A DNA stretch of 64,000 bases, from NCBI RefSeq assembly GCF_024298885.1, contig NZ_CP101166.1, forward strand, positions 1,674,001 to 1,738,000, in the 5' to 3' direction. The position numbers were made by a program, and so were the translations under genes. Of this stretch, positions 54,591-62,862 are shown piece after piece (within the stretch, counting starts at the first letter, position 1; every line of letters starts with the position of its first letter). The notes under the pieces are model-generated. The model was not told where the DNA came from. It did not search any database and saw nothing but the letters and a program-made list of their open reading frames with translations. The stretch comes from Haloglomus halophilum. GTDB taxonomy: Archaea; Halobacteriota; Halobacteria; Halobacteriales; Haloarculaceae.

Positions 54591-55394
54591 TCACTCCGGG
54601 AAGTCCGCGGGCGTCAGCCGGGTGGCGTCCTCGCGGTGGGACTCGTAGGTGTCCAGCACCCACTCGCGAACCGGCTCCGCGCGGGATTCGACGCCCGCCC
54701 GGAGGTTGCCCGCGTCGTCGTAGGCCGATATCGTGGCCACGTCGTCGAACGCCGCGACCGACACCTGGAACTCTGTCTCGTCCGCGGCGAGGTACATCTC
54801 CGCGCCGGCCTCCAGTTCCTCGCGGACCAGTCGCCGCGTCTCGGCGCGCTCCGTGACCGTCTCGTAGTACCGCTGGGAGACGACGGCACTGAACGCCAGG
54901 CCGTTCTCGGTTATCTCCTCGTGGAACGGCTCGGCGACGACCGTCGTCCCCGTCGCGGCCGGCGCGACACCGACGAACCGGTCGGCACCGCGGAGCAGTT
55001 CCTTCCACCGGTCGACGGCCCGCAGCGGGTCGAACCGGTCCGGGTCCGACACCCGCGCGTCGGTCAGCAGGCGGAGGTCGAACGGGAACTCCTCGACCGG
55101 GAGCAGGTCCCGGACGGGCCCCAGCCGGCAGGCCAGGTCCATCGAGTCGTGGAGGCGGGCGTAGTCCTCGGCCACCAGCTCGCCGATGCGGGTCCGGCGG
55201 TAGCCGTCGTCGGTCTCGACGACCCAGCCACGCTCCTCGAAGTCCTCCAGCACGCGCCCCACCGTCACGTCCGACACGCCGGTCTCGGCCACCAGTTCGC
55301 GCTCCGTGTACGGCCCCCCCGCGAGGCACTCCAGCACGTCGACGCGGTTCTCGGACCGCGTCAGGAAGCTGACCGCCTCGAACGCGTCCACCAT
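54591..55394 (-). CDS. HTH regulator with FilR1/DUF1724-type domain
   Basis: The 267-aa regulator has an N-terminal winged helix (about residues 5-70), with FLTRSENRVDVLECLAGGPY and VSDVTVGRVLEDFEERGWVV, and a C-terminal effector domain (about 120-260) of the archaeal FilR1/DUF1724 kind, including WKELLRGADRFVGVAP and AFDDVATISAYDD. The ATG at 55394 was chosen because upstream sequence lacks coding character. Such regulators are common in haloarchaea and their ligands are mostly unknown. It may control the nearby acyl-CoA ligase (inference). Confidence 0.8.
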   Translation of the reverse strand: MVDAFEAVSFLTRSENRVDVLECLAGGPYTERELVAETGVSDVTVGRVLEDFEERGWVVETDDGYRRTRIGELVAEDYARLHDSMDLACRLGPVRDLLPVEEFPFDLRLLTDARVSDPDRFDPLRAVDRWKELLRGADRFVGVAPAATGTTVVAEPFHEEITENGLAFSAVVSQRYYETVTERAETRRLVREELEAGAEMYLAADETEFQVSVAAFDDVATISAYDDAGNLRAGVESRAEPVREWVLDTYESHREDATRLTPADFPE

Positions 55395-55452
55395 ACCGAT
55401 ACCACGGGGGCGACGGGAGTAAAATCCGACGACGGGTCGGCCACCGAGCGAG

Positions 55453-56139
55453 TCAGACCACGTCGCCACGCACCGTCTGCCCGTCGCGCTCGCGCCGGTG
55501 CGCGCGCAGTTCCGCGGCCGCGGTCTCGGCCTCTTCGGAGTCCATCTCCAGCATCTCCAGCGCCTTCGACAGCGTCGGGAAGACGAACTCGCCTTCCCGG
55601 AGTTTCCGGAACGCCTCGTCGCTCCGGACGCCGCCGTCCTCCCCCTGGACCCACAGACACGCGGCCCGCGGGTCGAGCAACTGGGTGTAATCTTCACGCG
55701 CGCGGGCCCCCCGCAGCCGCTGTGTGACGTTGTTCTCGAAGCCCGTGTTGCACACCTCGAGGTGGACGGGCTCGTCGCCGTCGCCGAACAGGTGCGCCGC
55801 GAGGCACTTCTCGGGGGCGGCGTGGCCGTTCGCGTTCGCGCGGAGGTTATCGGGGTGCTCGTCGGCCCACGCCGCCGAGACGGTCTTGCCGACCCCCTGC
55901 ACGCCGTGGGACTTCCGGAACTCCTCGTCGCGCTCGGGGGCGTCCTTGAACAGCAGGTCCTTCGTCAGGTACACCTCCAGGCGCTCGACCGGGTCGACCC
56001 CGAGGACGAGGTCGCCGGTCACCCACACCTCCCGCACGGGGACGGGCATCCGCTCGGATTCGATGGTATCGACCAGCTCGGCGAGGCGGTCGACGGCAGC
56101 CTCGCGGGACCAGCCGTCGCCGGCCGCGTCGTCAGTCAT
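55453..56139 (-). CDS. DUF7095-like haloarchaeal protein
   Basis: The 228-aa conserved haloarchaeal protein has segments MPVPVREVWVTGDLVLGVDP, VERLEVYLTKDLLF and CLAAHLFGDGDEPVHLEVCN, matching a family I know as DUF7095. The opening part recalls a nucleotidyltransferase-like strand (GDLVLGVDP) without a clear catalytic motif. The ATG at 56139 is the natural start. It lies 65 bp after the DUF4442 gene on the same strand. The function is unknown. Confidence 0.7.
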   Translation of the reverse strand: MTDDAAGDGWSREAAVDRLAELVDTIESERMPVPVREVWVTGDLVLGVDPVERLEVYLTKDLLFKDAPERDEEFRKSHGVQGVGKTVSAAWADEHPDNLRANANGHAAPEKCLAAHLFGDGDEPVHLEVCNTGFENNVTQRLRGARAREDYTQLLDPRAACLWVQGEDGGVRSDEAFRKLREGEFVFPTLSKALEMLEMDSEEAETAAAELRAHRRERDGQTVRGDVV

Positions 56140-56204
56140 GTGGGTCGGTAGCCACCCGAGCCACAAGTCTCGCTCGGCTCCCGGCTGGCGCACCGGCCCC
56201 GCGT

Positions 56205-56702
56205 TCACTCGTCCCGGCGCACGTACAGCGTCTTCTCCACCTCGGCGTGGACCACGCCCTCCTCGTCCACCAGCTCGACCTCGTAGACGCGGTCGGTCGA
56301 CTCGCCGGGGGCGAGTTCCTCGCGGATGGCGTCGGTCTCGGCCTCGGACAACTCGAACTTCGCGTGGAGGGTGGACTCGCCGGGCTTCCGGAAGCGGATC
56401 TCGGCGGACTTGTCCCAGACGGTGAACTCGTCGCCGAGGGTACGAATCAACATCAGCATGTAGATGGGGTCGACGGCGGCGTACATCGAGCCGCCGAAGA
56501 TGGTGCCGACGTAGTTGCGCGTCCACAGCGACCGCGGGACGGCGACGTGGACCTCGCGCCAGTCGCGGCTGATGTACTTCACGCGGCCGCCGCCGAGGCG
56601 GTACGCGGGGAAGAAGTTGAACAGTCGTCGCTCCAGCCGCGTCCGGAGGGATTCGTCGCGTTCGCCGGGGAACGGGCCGGCGTGCTCGCCCGTGGATGCC
56701 AT
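56205..56702 (-). CDS. DUF4442 hotdog-fold thioesterase-like protein
   Basis: This 165-aa single hotdog domain begins with a polar stretch and then FNFFPAYRLGGGRVKYISRD, NYVGTIFGGSMYAAVDPIYM, a helix, and FTVWDKSAEIRFRKPGESTL. The family (DUF4442) is related to PaaI/YbgC thioesterases that hydrolyse acyl-CoA. Its nearness to an acyl-CoA ligase fits lipid or acyl-CoA turnover, though the two are not in one operon. Confidence 0.82.
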   Translation of the reverse strand: MASTGEHAGPFPGERDESLRTRLERRLFNFFPAYRLGGGRVKYISRDWREVHVAVPRSLWTRNYVGTIFGGSMYAAVDPIYMLMLIRTLGDEFTVWDKSAEIRFRKPGESTLHAKFELSEAETDAIREELAPGESTDRVYEVELVDEEGVVHAEVEKTLYVRRDE

Positions 56703-56816
56703 CGCTACGCTGCTCGGCGAGCGGCCCGGAAAGCCCTGCCGGACGCCGCCTCGGTGGGCCGTGTGTGTCGAGGGCGGGTGTCAAGGGTTATACCCCGCGC
56801 GCCGCCACCGGTGGAC

Positions 56817-57302
56817 ATGGTAGACCCGCGCGTCCGGACGGCGCTGGAACTCCTGTTCGGCTACAACCGGGGGCGGAGCGGCATCTACCTCGCGTACGCC
56901 GCTATCGTCGCGGCGCTCGCGTTCGTCGTCGTCGCTTCCGTCTGGGGTGGCCTCGCCGTGTTCGACTTCGAGCGGTTCCGCACCGTCGGGCAACCGCTCC
57001 TGCTCGGCATCTGTGGGCTGGCCGCGCTGCTGGCGGGGCTCCACGGCTACGCCAACGACGGTGTCGTCATCGGGGCGACGGTCGCGATCGGCCCGCTTGC
57101 CGGCCTCCTCGCGTGGGGAGCGGTCGCGTACAACCTGTCTCTCCCCACGCCGACCGCGGGACAGGCGGGGTTCGACCGCCTCGCCATCCTGGGGTTCATC
57201 GTCGGCGTCCTCCTGGCGCTGGTCGGTACGCTGGTCGGCCGGCTGACCAGTTCGGACCCGGCGCGCAACGTCCGCGAGGAGACGCCACTCGAGGTCGACT
57301 GA
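56817..57302 (+). CDS. Four-helix membrane protein
   Basis: A 161-aa protein with about four hydrophobic helices: [58 protein letters not shown] and [20 protein letters not shown], and a short charged tail. The family is not recognised; haloarchaea have many such proteins. The ATG at 56817 is preceded by an AT-rich GGTTATACC box about 27 bp upstream, in line with a leaderless transcript. Confidence 0.7.
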   Translation: MVDPRVRTALELLFGYNRGRSGIYLAYAAIVAALAFVVVASVWGGLAVFDFERFRTVGQPLLLGICGLAALLAGLHGYANDGVVIGATVAIGPLAGLLAWGAVAYNLSLPTPTAGQAGFDRLAILGFIVGVLLALVGTLVGRLTSSDPARNVREETPLEVD

Positions 57303-57344
57303 CCCGTCCCGGCGCCGCGCTCGCCCGCCATCACTACACGAATC

Positions 57345-57356
57345 CTTAATATCGGA
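57345..57356 (+). promoter_or_regulatory. TATA box of nikR
   Basis: CCTTAATATCGG lies about 25-30 bp before the nikR ATG at 57376, giving a leaderless transcript. NikR autoregulation would act near here, but no inverted operator is obvious. Confidence 0.5.
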
Positions 57357-57375
57357 ACGCCCCGGGATTACTAAC

Positions 57376-57894
57376 ATGACCGTCGTGAGCATCTCGATGC
57401 CCGAGTCCCTCGTGAACCGGCTGGACGAGTTCGCGGAGGAACACGGCTACACCGGTCGGAGCGAGGTCGTCAGGGAGGGCGCCCGGAACCTGCTGAGCGA
57501 GTTCGAGAACAAGCGGCTGGAGGGCCGGGACCTGCTCGGCGTCGTCACCGTCGTCTTCAACTACGAGACCTCCAACGCCGAGGAGCGGATGATGCAGCTG
57601 CGCCACGCCCACGAGGACCTCGTCACCTCCAACGTCCACAACCACGTCGGCGACCACTACTGCATGGAGCTGTTCATCGTCGAGGGGTCGCTGGAGGAGA
57701 TCTCCGGCTTCGTCGGCAAGGTCCGCGCGACCCAGGACACCCTCAGCGTCGACTACTCCGTCCTGCCCGTCGACGACTTCGACGGCGTGCTGGAGGAGGC
57801 GATGGCGGCCGCCGAGGGCGGCGACGGTGACGGCCACTCCCACGACGACGGCCCCGCACACGGCGACGGCCACTCCCACGACGACGATGACTGA
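57376..57894 (+). CDS. nikR: NikR-type nickel-responsive regulator
   Basis: The 172-aa protein has a ribbon-helix-helix domain (residues 1-50, [20 protein letters not shown]...[14 protein letters not shown]) and an ACT-like nickel-binding domain (about 55-140). The latter has the His/Cys ligands of Nik[21 protein letters not shown]. The end is His/Asp-rich ([20 protein letters not shown]), probably extra metal binding. NikR represses nickel uptake. It overlaps the next gene by 8 bases. Confidence 0.92.
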   Translation: MTVVSISMPESLVNRLDEFAEEHGYTGRSEVVREGARNLLSEFENKRLEGRDLLGVVTVVFNYETSNAEERMMQLRHAHEDLVTSNVHNHVGDHYCMELFIVEGSLEEISGFVGKVRATQDTLSVDYSVLPVDDFDGVLEEAMAAAEGGDGDGHSHDDGPAHGDGHSHDDDD

Positions 57895-58576
57895 GGACGC
57901 GAGCCCCGAGGATACCCGCGCGAACACGCCCGGTCGCGGCGTCCGGCCCGAGGCCCGGGATATCGAGCCCGCCGCGCCCGACGAGTTCGGCCTCGTGCAG
58001 GTCTGGTGGGGCGACGGGAAGGGGAAGACCACGGCCGCGTTCGGGATGGCGATGCGCGCGGTCGGGCACGGCTACCGGGTCCACGTCCTGCAGTTCATGA
58101 AGGGCGGCGCGGATTCGGTGGAGGACGTTCGCGGCGAGTACAACGCCATCGCCGCGCTCCCCGGGTTCAGCTACGAGAATCTCGGCCACTACGGCTGGCA
58201 CGCGATGCCCGACGGGAGCGAGGAGCGCGACCACTCTGCCGAGGCCGACGCGGGGATGGACCGCGCTCGCGACCTCGTCGCGGCGGCAGCCGACGCGAAC
58301 CTGTCGACGCCGTTCGACCCGGACGCCGATGCCGACGAGGGGATGCACATGCTCGTGCTGGACGAGGTGCTCTACGCGGCCGAGCGCGACCTGGTCGCCC
58401 CGGCTGACGTGGTGGAACTGGTCGAGTCCAAGCCCGACGACCTCGAACTCGTCCTGACCGGCGGGCACGCCCCGCCGGAGTTCCTCGGCGACGCCGCCGA
58501 CCTCGTGAGCGAGGTCCGCAAGCACCGCCACCCCATCGACGCCGGGCAGCGAGCGCGGAAGGGAACCGAGTACTGA
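57887..58576 (+). CDS. cobO: Cob(I)yrinic acid a,c-diamide adenosyltransferase
   Basis: The 229-aa CobA/CobO-type enzyme adds the adenosyl group to corrinoids in cobalamin biosynthesis. It has [20 protein letters not shown] (P-loop), [26 protein letters not shown] and [13 protein letters not shown], all typical. The acidic N-terminal extension of about 35 residues is haloarchaeal in style. Its start lies inside the end of nikR, so the two are coupled. The link between nickel and cobalt/corrin metabolism is sensible but not proven. Confidence 0.92.
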   Translation: MTEDASPEDTRANTPGRGVRPEARDIEPAAPDEFGLVQVWWGDGKGKTTAAFGMAMRAVGHGYRVHVLQFMKGGADSVEDVRGEYNAIAALPGFSYENLGHYGWHAMPDGSEERDHSAEADAGMDRARDLVAAAADANLSTPFDPDADADEGMHMLVLDEVLYAAERDLVAPADVVELVESKPDDLELVLTGGHAPPEFLGDAADLVSEVRKHRHPIDAGQRARKGTEY

Positions 58577-58943
58577 CCCGGCTGCGGGCCGGGCCGACGG
58601 GCGCGTCCGCCCGCAGGCACCGGGTTGGAGGGGAGGCATACGGCGGTCCGGGTCCGTCGTGCGTCTGACGAATCGCCGGTCAGTGTGACCACCGTCTGAC
58701 GGCCGACGAACGGTATGACACAAAGCCTATTACGGAGACAGCGCCCGGGTCAGATGGAGGATGTGGGAGTCACACGCTCCGCTCCCCGACCGCCGCGGTC
58801 GGTAACGCGGACACACGCACACACACTCCCTTTCGCTCGCTCGCGCGACCCGCCCCATGGCGGGCGCGGGCGACACTCGTCGGGATACCACATGTAGCGA
58901 CGGCCTCGTCGCAGCAGAAGCGTACCGACCGCCAGCCACGGCG
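58577..58943. other. Intergenic region
   Basis: This 367-bp stretch between cobO and the surface protein cluster contains no convincing gene or repeat. Confidence 0.45.
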
Positions 58944-59543
58944 TCAGCCCGACGTGTCGGTCACGGTGGGTGTCTCACCGCTCGATGTCGGTGTCGGTGC
59001 GGGCTCTGGTTCCGGTGTCGGTGCGGGCTCTGGTTCCGGTGTCGGTGCGGGCTCTGGTTCCGGTGTCGGTGCGGGCTCTGGTTCCGGTGTCGGTGCGGGC
59101 TCTGGTTCCGGTGTCGGTGCGGGCTCTGGTTCCGGTGTCGGTGCGGGCTCTGGTTCCGGTGTCGGTGCGGGCTCTGGTTCCGGTGTCGGCGTCGGTGTCG
59201 AGGTCGGCGTCGGCTCCATCCCGGAATCCTGCTCGACCGGCTCCGTGCCCTCGGTCGTGCCCACCTCTGGGTCGTCCGTGGCGTTGCTCTCGTCCGGCTC
59301 GTCGGTTCCCGTGGCGCGCGCCGATACGCCGCCGTTACTGTTCCCGTTGCCGTTCCCGTTGCCGTTCCCGTTGCTGTTCTCCTTCCCGTTCTCGTTCGGC
59401 GGGACATCGGCGCTCACCGTGACGCTCACCGTCTCCGTGTCGCTCAGGGTGGCGAGGGTGGCACCGCCACCGACCGCCGCCGTGAGCAGGAAGGTGACCA
59501 TCAGCAGGGTCGCCATCGCGCGCCGGGTTCGTATCTCAATCAT
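58944..59543 (-). CDS. TasA/SipW-type surface protein with Pro-Glu repeats
   Basis: The 199-aa protein begins [20 protein letters not shown], then a hydrophobic segment and [19 protein letters not shown]. This is the short signal-and-strand opening seen in SipW-processed, TasA/camelysin-like proteins. It continues with an Asn/Gly-rich stretch and ends with eight copies of an eight-residue PEPEPAPT unit. The rod-like tail probably spans or decorates the cell surface. It overlaps the signal peptidase gene by 8 bases, so it is the last gene of the cluster. Confidence 0.65.
   Translation of the reverse strand: MIEIRTRRAMATLLMVTFLLTAAVGGGATLATLSDTETVSVTVSADVPPNENGKENSNGNGNGNGNGNSNGGVSARATGTDEPDESNATDDPEVGTTEGTEPVEQDSGMEPTPTSTPTPTPEPEPAPTPEPEPAPTPEPEPAPTPEPEPAPTPEPEPAPTPEPEPAPTPEPEPAPTPEPEPAPTPTSSGETPTVTDTSG
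58990..59181. repeat. Eight perfect 24-bp tandem repeats
   Basis: The unit GGTGTCGGTGCGGGCTCT plus GGTTCC is repeated eight times without change. On the minus strand it encodes PEPEPAPT. Perfect identity at the DNA level, including third positions, points to recent expansion by slippage or recombination, so copy number may vary between strains. Confidence 0.9.
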
Positions 59544-60585
59544 CTGCGGACTCCTGTCCCCGCTCGGGTCCCGGGCGCGACGGGGGCGCGCTCGCACCGC
59601 CGGGGCGGTCGGTCTGTCGTTCGGGCTCACGGGGGCCGCCCCCGTCAGGGGTACGGGCGGCACGCGCCGCCAGCAGCCAGGTCACGGCGAGCAACAGCAG
59701 GGCCATCACGGCCCCCGCCAGCACCATCGCGGACTCGACGCGGATCTCGTTGTACAGCATCCAGCCGCTGTAGGCCGCCAGCACCACGAGGACCCCGAAG
59801 GTGAGTCCGAGGTCCAGCGTCTTCACGCCGTAGACGGGCTGGGACCCGCCACCGCTGGCGGACCCCTGGCCGGCGTCGGCGGTCGTCGTCCGCCGGGGTT
59901 CCGGCGTGGTCCGTCCGGGTTCCGGCGCGGTGGCGGTCGTCGCCTGCGACGTTGCCGAAGCCCGAGGCGTCGGTTTCCGTGGCTCGTCGGCCGTGTCGAC
60001 CACGTCCGTCGCCGCCACGCCACGCCGGATGGCGGGCCGCGGGGCGGTCGGCGCCTTCCGGCGGCGCCGGGACGCCACGTAGCGCCACAGCTCCGAGACC
60101 ACCAGCAGGCCGATGGGGACGACCACCAGCGACACGATGCCGATGGGGGTGTTGGCGAACTGGACCACGTACCCGATGTACGGGATGACCAGCACGACCT
60201 CCCCGACCACACTGGCCGGGCGGACGAGCGCGGGGTCGGGGTCCTCGTTGGCGTCACCCATCGTCCGGAAGGCGACCCCCTGCTCGTCGGTCACGCGCTC
60301 GACGACCCGGTGGGTCGTCGGGATGCCGCCCCCGCGCTGGTACGTGATGACGTCGCCCTTGCGGATGCTCGCGGCCGGGCCAGCGGCGACGATGACCGCG
60401 TCGCCGGCGGACATGTACGGCTCCATCGACCCCGAGAGGACGACGTAGCTCCGGTCGGCGCCGACCAGCTGCGGGACGCCGAACGCGGCGAACGGGGCCA
60501 CCACCGCCAGCACGACAACGAGCACCAGCGCGCTCACGAGTGCGCGGTTCGCGCGGTGGACCGCGCGTTCTCCCTCGGCGGTCAT
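59536..60585 (-). CDS. Archaeal signal peptidase I (SipW-like)
   Basis: The 349-aa membrane peptidase removes signal peptides. After an N-terminal helix ([20 protein letters not shown]) comes the catalytic Ser in [16 protein letters not shown], and the His (replacing the bacterial Lys, as in archaeal/ER enzymes) in [20 protein letters not shown] follows. Further helices are [17 protein letters not shown] and two near the end. The loop and tail are Pro/Arg/Thr-rich. It sits within a set of surface proteins, which suggests a dedicated SipW-type function. It overlaps both neighbours by a few bases. Confidence 0.85.
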   Translation of the reverse strand: MTAEGERAVHRANRALVSALVLVVVLAVVAPFAAFGVPQLVGADRSYVVLSGSMEPYMSAGDAVIVAAGPAASIRKGDVITYQRGGGIPTTHRVVERVTDEQGVAFRTMGDANEDPDPALVRPASVVGEVVLVIPYIGYVVQFANTPIGIVSLVVVPIGLLVVSELWRYVASRRRRKAPTAPRPAIRRGVAATDVVDTADEPRKPTPRASATSQATTATAPEPGRTTPEPRRTTTADAGQGSASGGGSQPVYGVKTLDLGLTFGVLVVLAAYSGWMLYNEIRVESAMVLAGAVMALLLLAVTWLLAARAARTPDGGGPREPERQTDRPGGASAPPSRPGPERGQESADD

Positions 60586-61769
60586 CGTCCGCCCTCCGGG
60601 GCGTACAGCAGTCCTGCCGTGGCGTTGCCGTCGAGGTCGTCCCCGTCGTACACCGTCGTTCCGGAGCCACCCTTGATCACGACCGTGCAGAGGTCCGGTC
60701 CCGCGGTACCGTCGTCGTTCAGGAGTTCGAACGCCACGGCCGTCGTCTCCGTGCCGCCGTCCTTCGTCGCGGTCGCCGTGATACGGATGTCGTAGCCGGT
60801 ATCGGTACACGGACCGGACGCCGGCAGGTCATCGGGGAGGCTGTAGCGTCCCGGGCGGACGAAGCTGTCACCGATGTCCGGGTCGTTGGCCGGATCGCCG
60901 TCGCCAGGCGCCACGAGGGGGGCGCACTGGTCGACCAGCCGGCTGTCGAGCTCCAGCTTGCCGAGCGGCTTGCAGACTCCCTCGACCTCGGTCCAGACCT
61001 CGATGTAGCTGATGCCCTTGTAGTCGGGCTCCTCCTCGGGCGGTTCGTCACAGAGTCGTCCGGGACTCCCGGCGAACGGGTTCTCCTCGCCCGTGTGGTT
61101 GCGACACTGGGTCGCGACGAAGTCGATGTCGACCTGCGCGGTCCCCTCCCCCTCGAAGTCGCTCGCGAGGTGGTAGTCGAGCCGGAGGCAGACCGTGTCG
61201 TCCAGGCAGGCCTGGTTCCCGGGCGTGCGGTTCGGTCGCGAACGGCCGTCGAGGGCGAAGCCCTCGCGGAACGTCTCGACGAACTCGCGGAGCGAGCCCC
61301 AGGAGAACACGACCGCACCCACGTCTCCGGTTGCGCAGTCGACGTACCTCAGCGTCACCTGGAGGTCGTCGACGAGGCCGCCCGACGTGTCGATACACGA
61401 GGGACGGAACCAGGGGTACGCCGGGTTGTTGGGCGCCGCGTCGTTCCCCGTGTCCGGGAGAACGAGCCGCAGGTCGGCGTGGCCGCCGTTCTCGCTGCCG
61501 GGCTCCAGCTCGCCCAGATCGAGCGAGACCGTGCTGCCGTCGGTGAACTGCTCGTTGCCACCGTTCACGGAGTGGGCGATGCCGAGGTCGACGATGCCGG
61601 CCACGAACCGCCCGTCGAGGCGCTCGCGGTCGAACAGGCTGGCGCCGGTCGAGACGCCGACGAAGCCGCCGGTCGCGCCGACGGCCGTCATGGCCGCGAG
61701 TAGCTGTCGCCGGCTCAGGCCGGCGACCGCGCGCTCATCCGAGAGGCCCGCACGCGGGTCCTGGTTCAT
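60582..61769 (-). CDS. Tat/SipW-type secreted surface protein 1
   Basis: The 395-aa protein has the signal AGLSRRQLLAAMTAVGATGG (twin arginine), followed by a beta-rich domain with many Asp, Gly and Cys. It holds VDLGIAHSVNGGNEQFTDGS, VSLDLGELEPGSENGGHADL, VDIDFVATQCRNHTGEENPF and DLCTVVIKGGSGTTVYDG near the end. The LGELEPG and ATQCRN...ENPF segments also occur, in altered form, in the two neighbouring proteins, so the three are related. They resemble archaeal TasA/camelysin-like SipW-dependent proteins that form surface fibres. It overlaps both neighbours by 4 bases. Confidence 0.72.
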   Translation of the reverse strand: MNQDPRAGLSDERAVAGLSRRQLLAAMTAVGATGGFVGVSTGASLFDRERLDGRFVAGIVDLGIAHSVNGGNEQFTDGSTVSLDLGELEPGSENGGHADLRLVLPDTGNDAAPNNPAYPWFRPSCIDTSGGLVDDLQVTLRYVDCATGDVGAVVFSWGSLREFVETFREGFALDGRSRPNRTPGNQACLDDTVCLRLDYHLASDFEGEGTAQVDIDFVATQCRNHTGEENPFAGSPGRLCDEPPEEEPDYKGISYIEVWTEVEGVCKPLGKLELDSRLVDQCAPLVAPGDGDPANDPDIGDSFVRPGRYSLPDDLPASGPCTDTGYDIRITATATKDGGTETTAVAFELLNDDGTAGPDLCTVVIKGGSGTTVYDGDDLDGNATAGLLYAPEGGR

Positions 61770-62593
61770 TGGGACCCTCCGACGAACGGGTTCTCGGCGC
61801 CACAGGACTGCCCGTGGAACCGCAGGTCGAAGCCCGCGCTGTCGCCCTGGATGTGGTTCCCCGTCTCCCCGGGGAGCTCCCAGCGGAAGCCCACGCAGCG
61901 TGCGCTCCCCTGTGGGAGACACTCGACGACCAGTTCGCCGTCGGCGAGGGGGTCGGTCGAGCTCACGGCCGCCAGGGAATCGTTCGCGAGGCTGGTCTCG
62001 GACAGGGAATCGTAGTCCCCGTCACAGCCGGTCATGAAGCCGCCGTCCTTCCAGACGCGGATCTCGACCTCGTCGGCCAGCTCGCCGGAGTCGGCGTCGC
62101 CGCTTCCGGGGCCGAGCGGGTCGTCCTCGCCCGGGTCGAGGGATTCGGGCTCGTTGACGCCGTTCTCGGCGTTCCCGGTCAGTCCGATCTGGAGCCAGAC
62201 GTCGACGCCCTCGTCGTCGATGTCGAGGGGCTGGGCCTCGAGTCCGACCACCACCACGCCCGAGTCACCCGGGAGGACGTTCGGCAGGCTGATGACCGGG
62301 CCGGGGTCGTTCACGTAGGTCGGCTCGCTCGCGGGGTCGAAGACCGTGGTCCGGTCGGTCTCGCCGGAGCTGTTCGTGCTCTCGACGAACGTCCGGGTGC
62401 CGTCGGTCGTGTAGGTCTCGTACCACGCGACGCGGAGGCGCCGCTCGTCGGTGTCGCCGGGCGCAGCATAGGTGTACCGCGCGTAGGGCGGGTCACGGGC
62501 CGTCGCGCGGGCCAGTCCCGCGCCGGCGAGCCCGGTGCCCACGCCGGCGACACCGGCTGCGGCGAGCAGTTGGCGTCGGGTTAAGTGTGTCAT
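61766..62593 (-). CDS. Tat/SipW-type secreted surface protein 2
   Basis: This 275-aa protein begins MTHLTRRQLLAAAGVAGVGT, a Tat signal peptide. The mature part contains ISLPNVLPGDSGVVVVGLEA, WLQIGLTGNAENGVNEPE, DEVEIRVWKDGG and FDLRFHGQSCGAENPF. These correspond to the PGDSG, NAENGQNEPE and ARNTDGTENP segments of the next protein upstream, so it is a smaller relative. The function is probably structural. An inverted repeat CCGGGC-agt-GCCCGG (62627-62641) lies in the leader region. Confidence 0.72.
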   Translation of the reverse strand: MTHLTRRQLLAAAGVAGVGTGLAGAGLARATARDPPYARYTYAAPGDTDERRLRVAWYETYTTDGTRTFVESTNSSGETDRTTVFDPASEPTYVNDPGPVISLPNVLPGDSGVVVVGLEAQPLDIDDEGVDVWLQIGLTGNAENGVNEPESLDPGEDDPLGPGSGDADSGELADEVEIRVWKDGGFMTGCDGDYDSLSETSLANDSLAAVSSTDPLADGELVVECLPQGSARCVGFRWELPGETGNHIQGDSAGFDLRFHGQSCGAENPFVGGSQ

Positions 62594-62862
62594 GCTGTGT
62601 GATGTCCCCGCGTCGGTCGCGAGGGGCCGGGCAGTGCCCGGTTGACGCTCCCCTCTTCGCTTGAGGGGGGCATAGGTATGGGTCGCGTACAGCCGGATTA
62701 CCGGTGGTACGGTGTCGTTACCGCGGTTCTATGGATGGCTCAGTCCCGTTCATCCAGCCCATGAACGGCCGTTCGGGCCGTGGGGAGGACGAACCGCCGC
62801 GCCCGTCGTCGGCGCGGAGCGCCGAGCGGGGGCCGGAATCGTCAGCCGGTGTGGACGACCGC

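Noticed and set aside
58990..59181. Regular 24-bp repeats as a CRISPR array
   Set aside because: They are direct tandem copies without spacers and encode PEPEPAPT in a gene.
58954..60795. Very long open frame on the + strand opposite the surface-protein/peptidase genes
   Set aside because: It mirrors the repeats and GC-rich codons of the minus-strand genes and shows Gly/Ser and Arg-rich nonsense; the minus-strand proteins have clear motifs.
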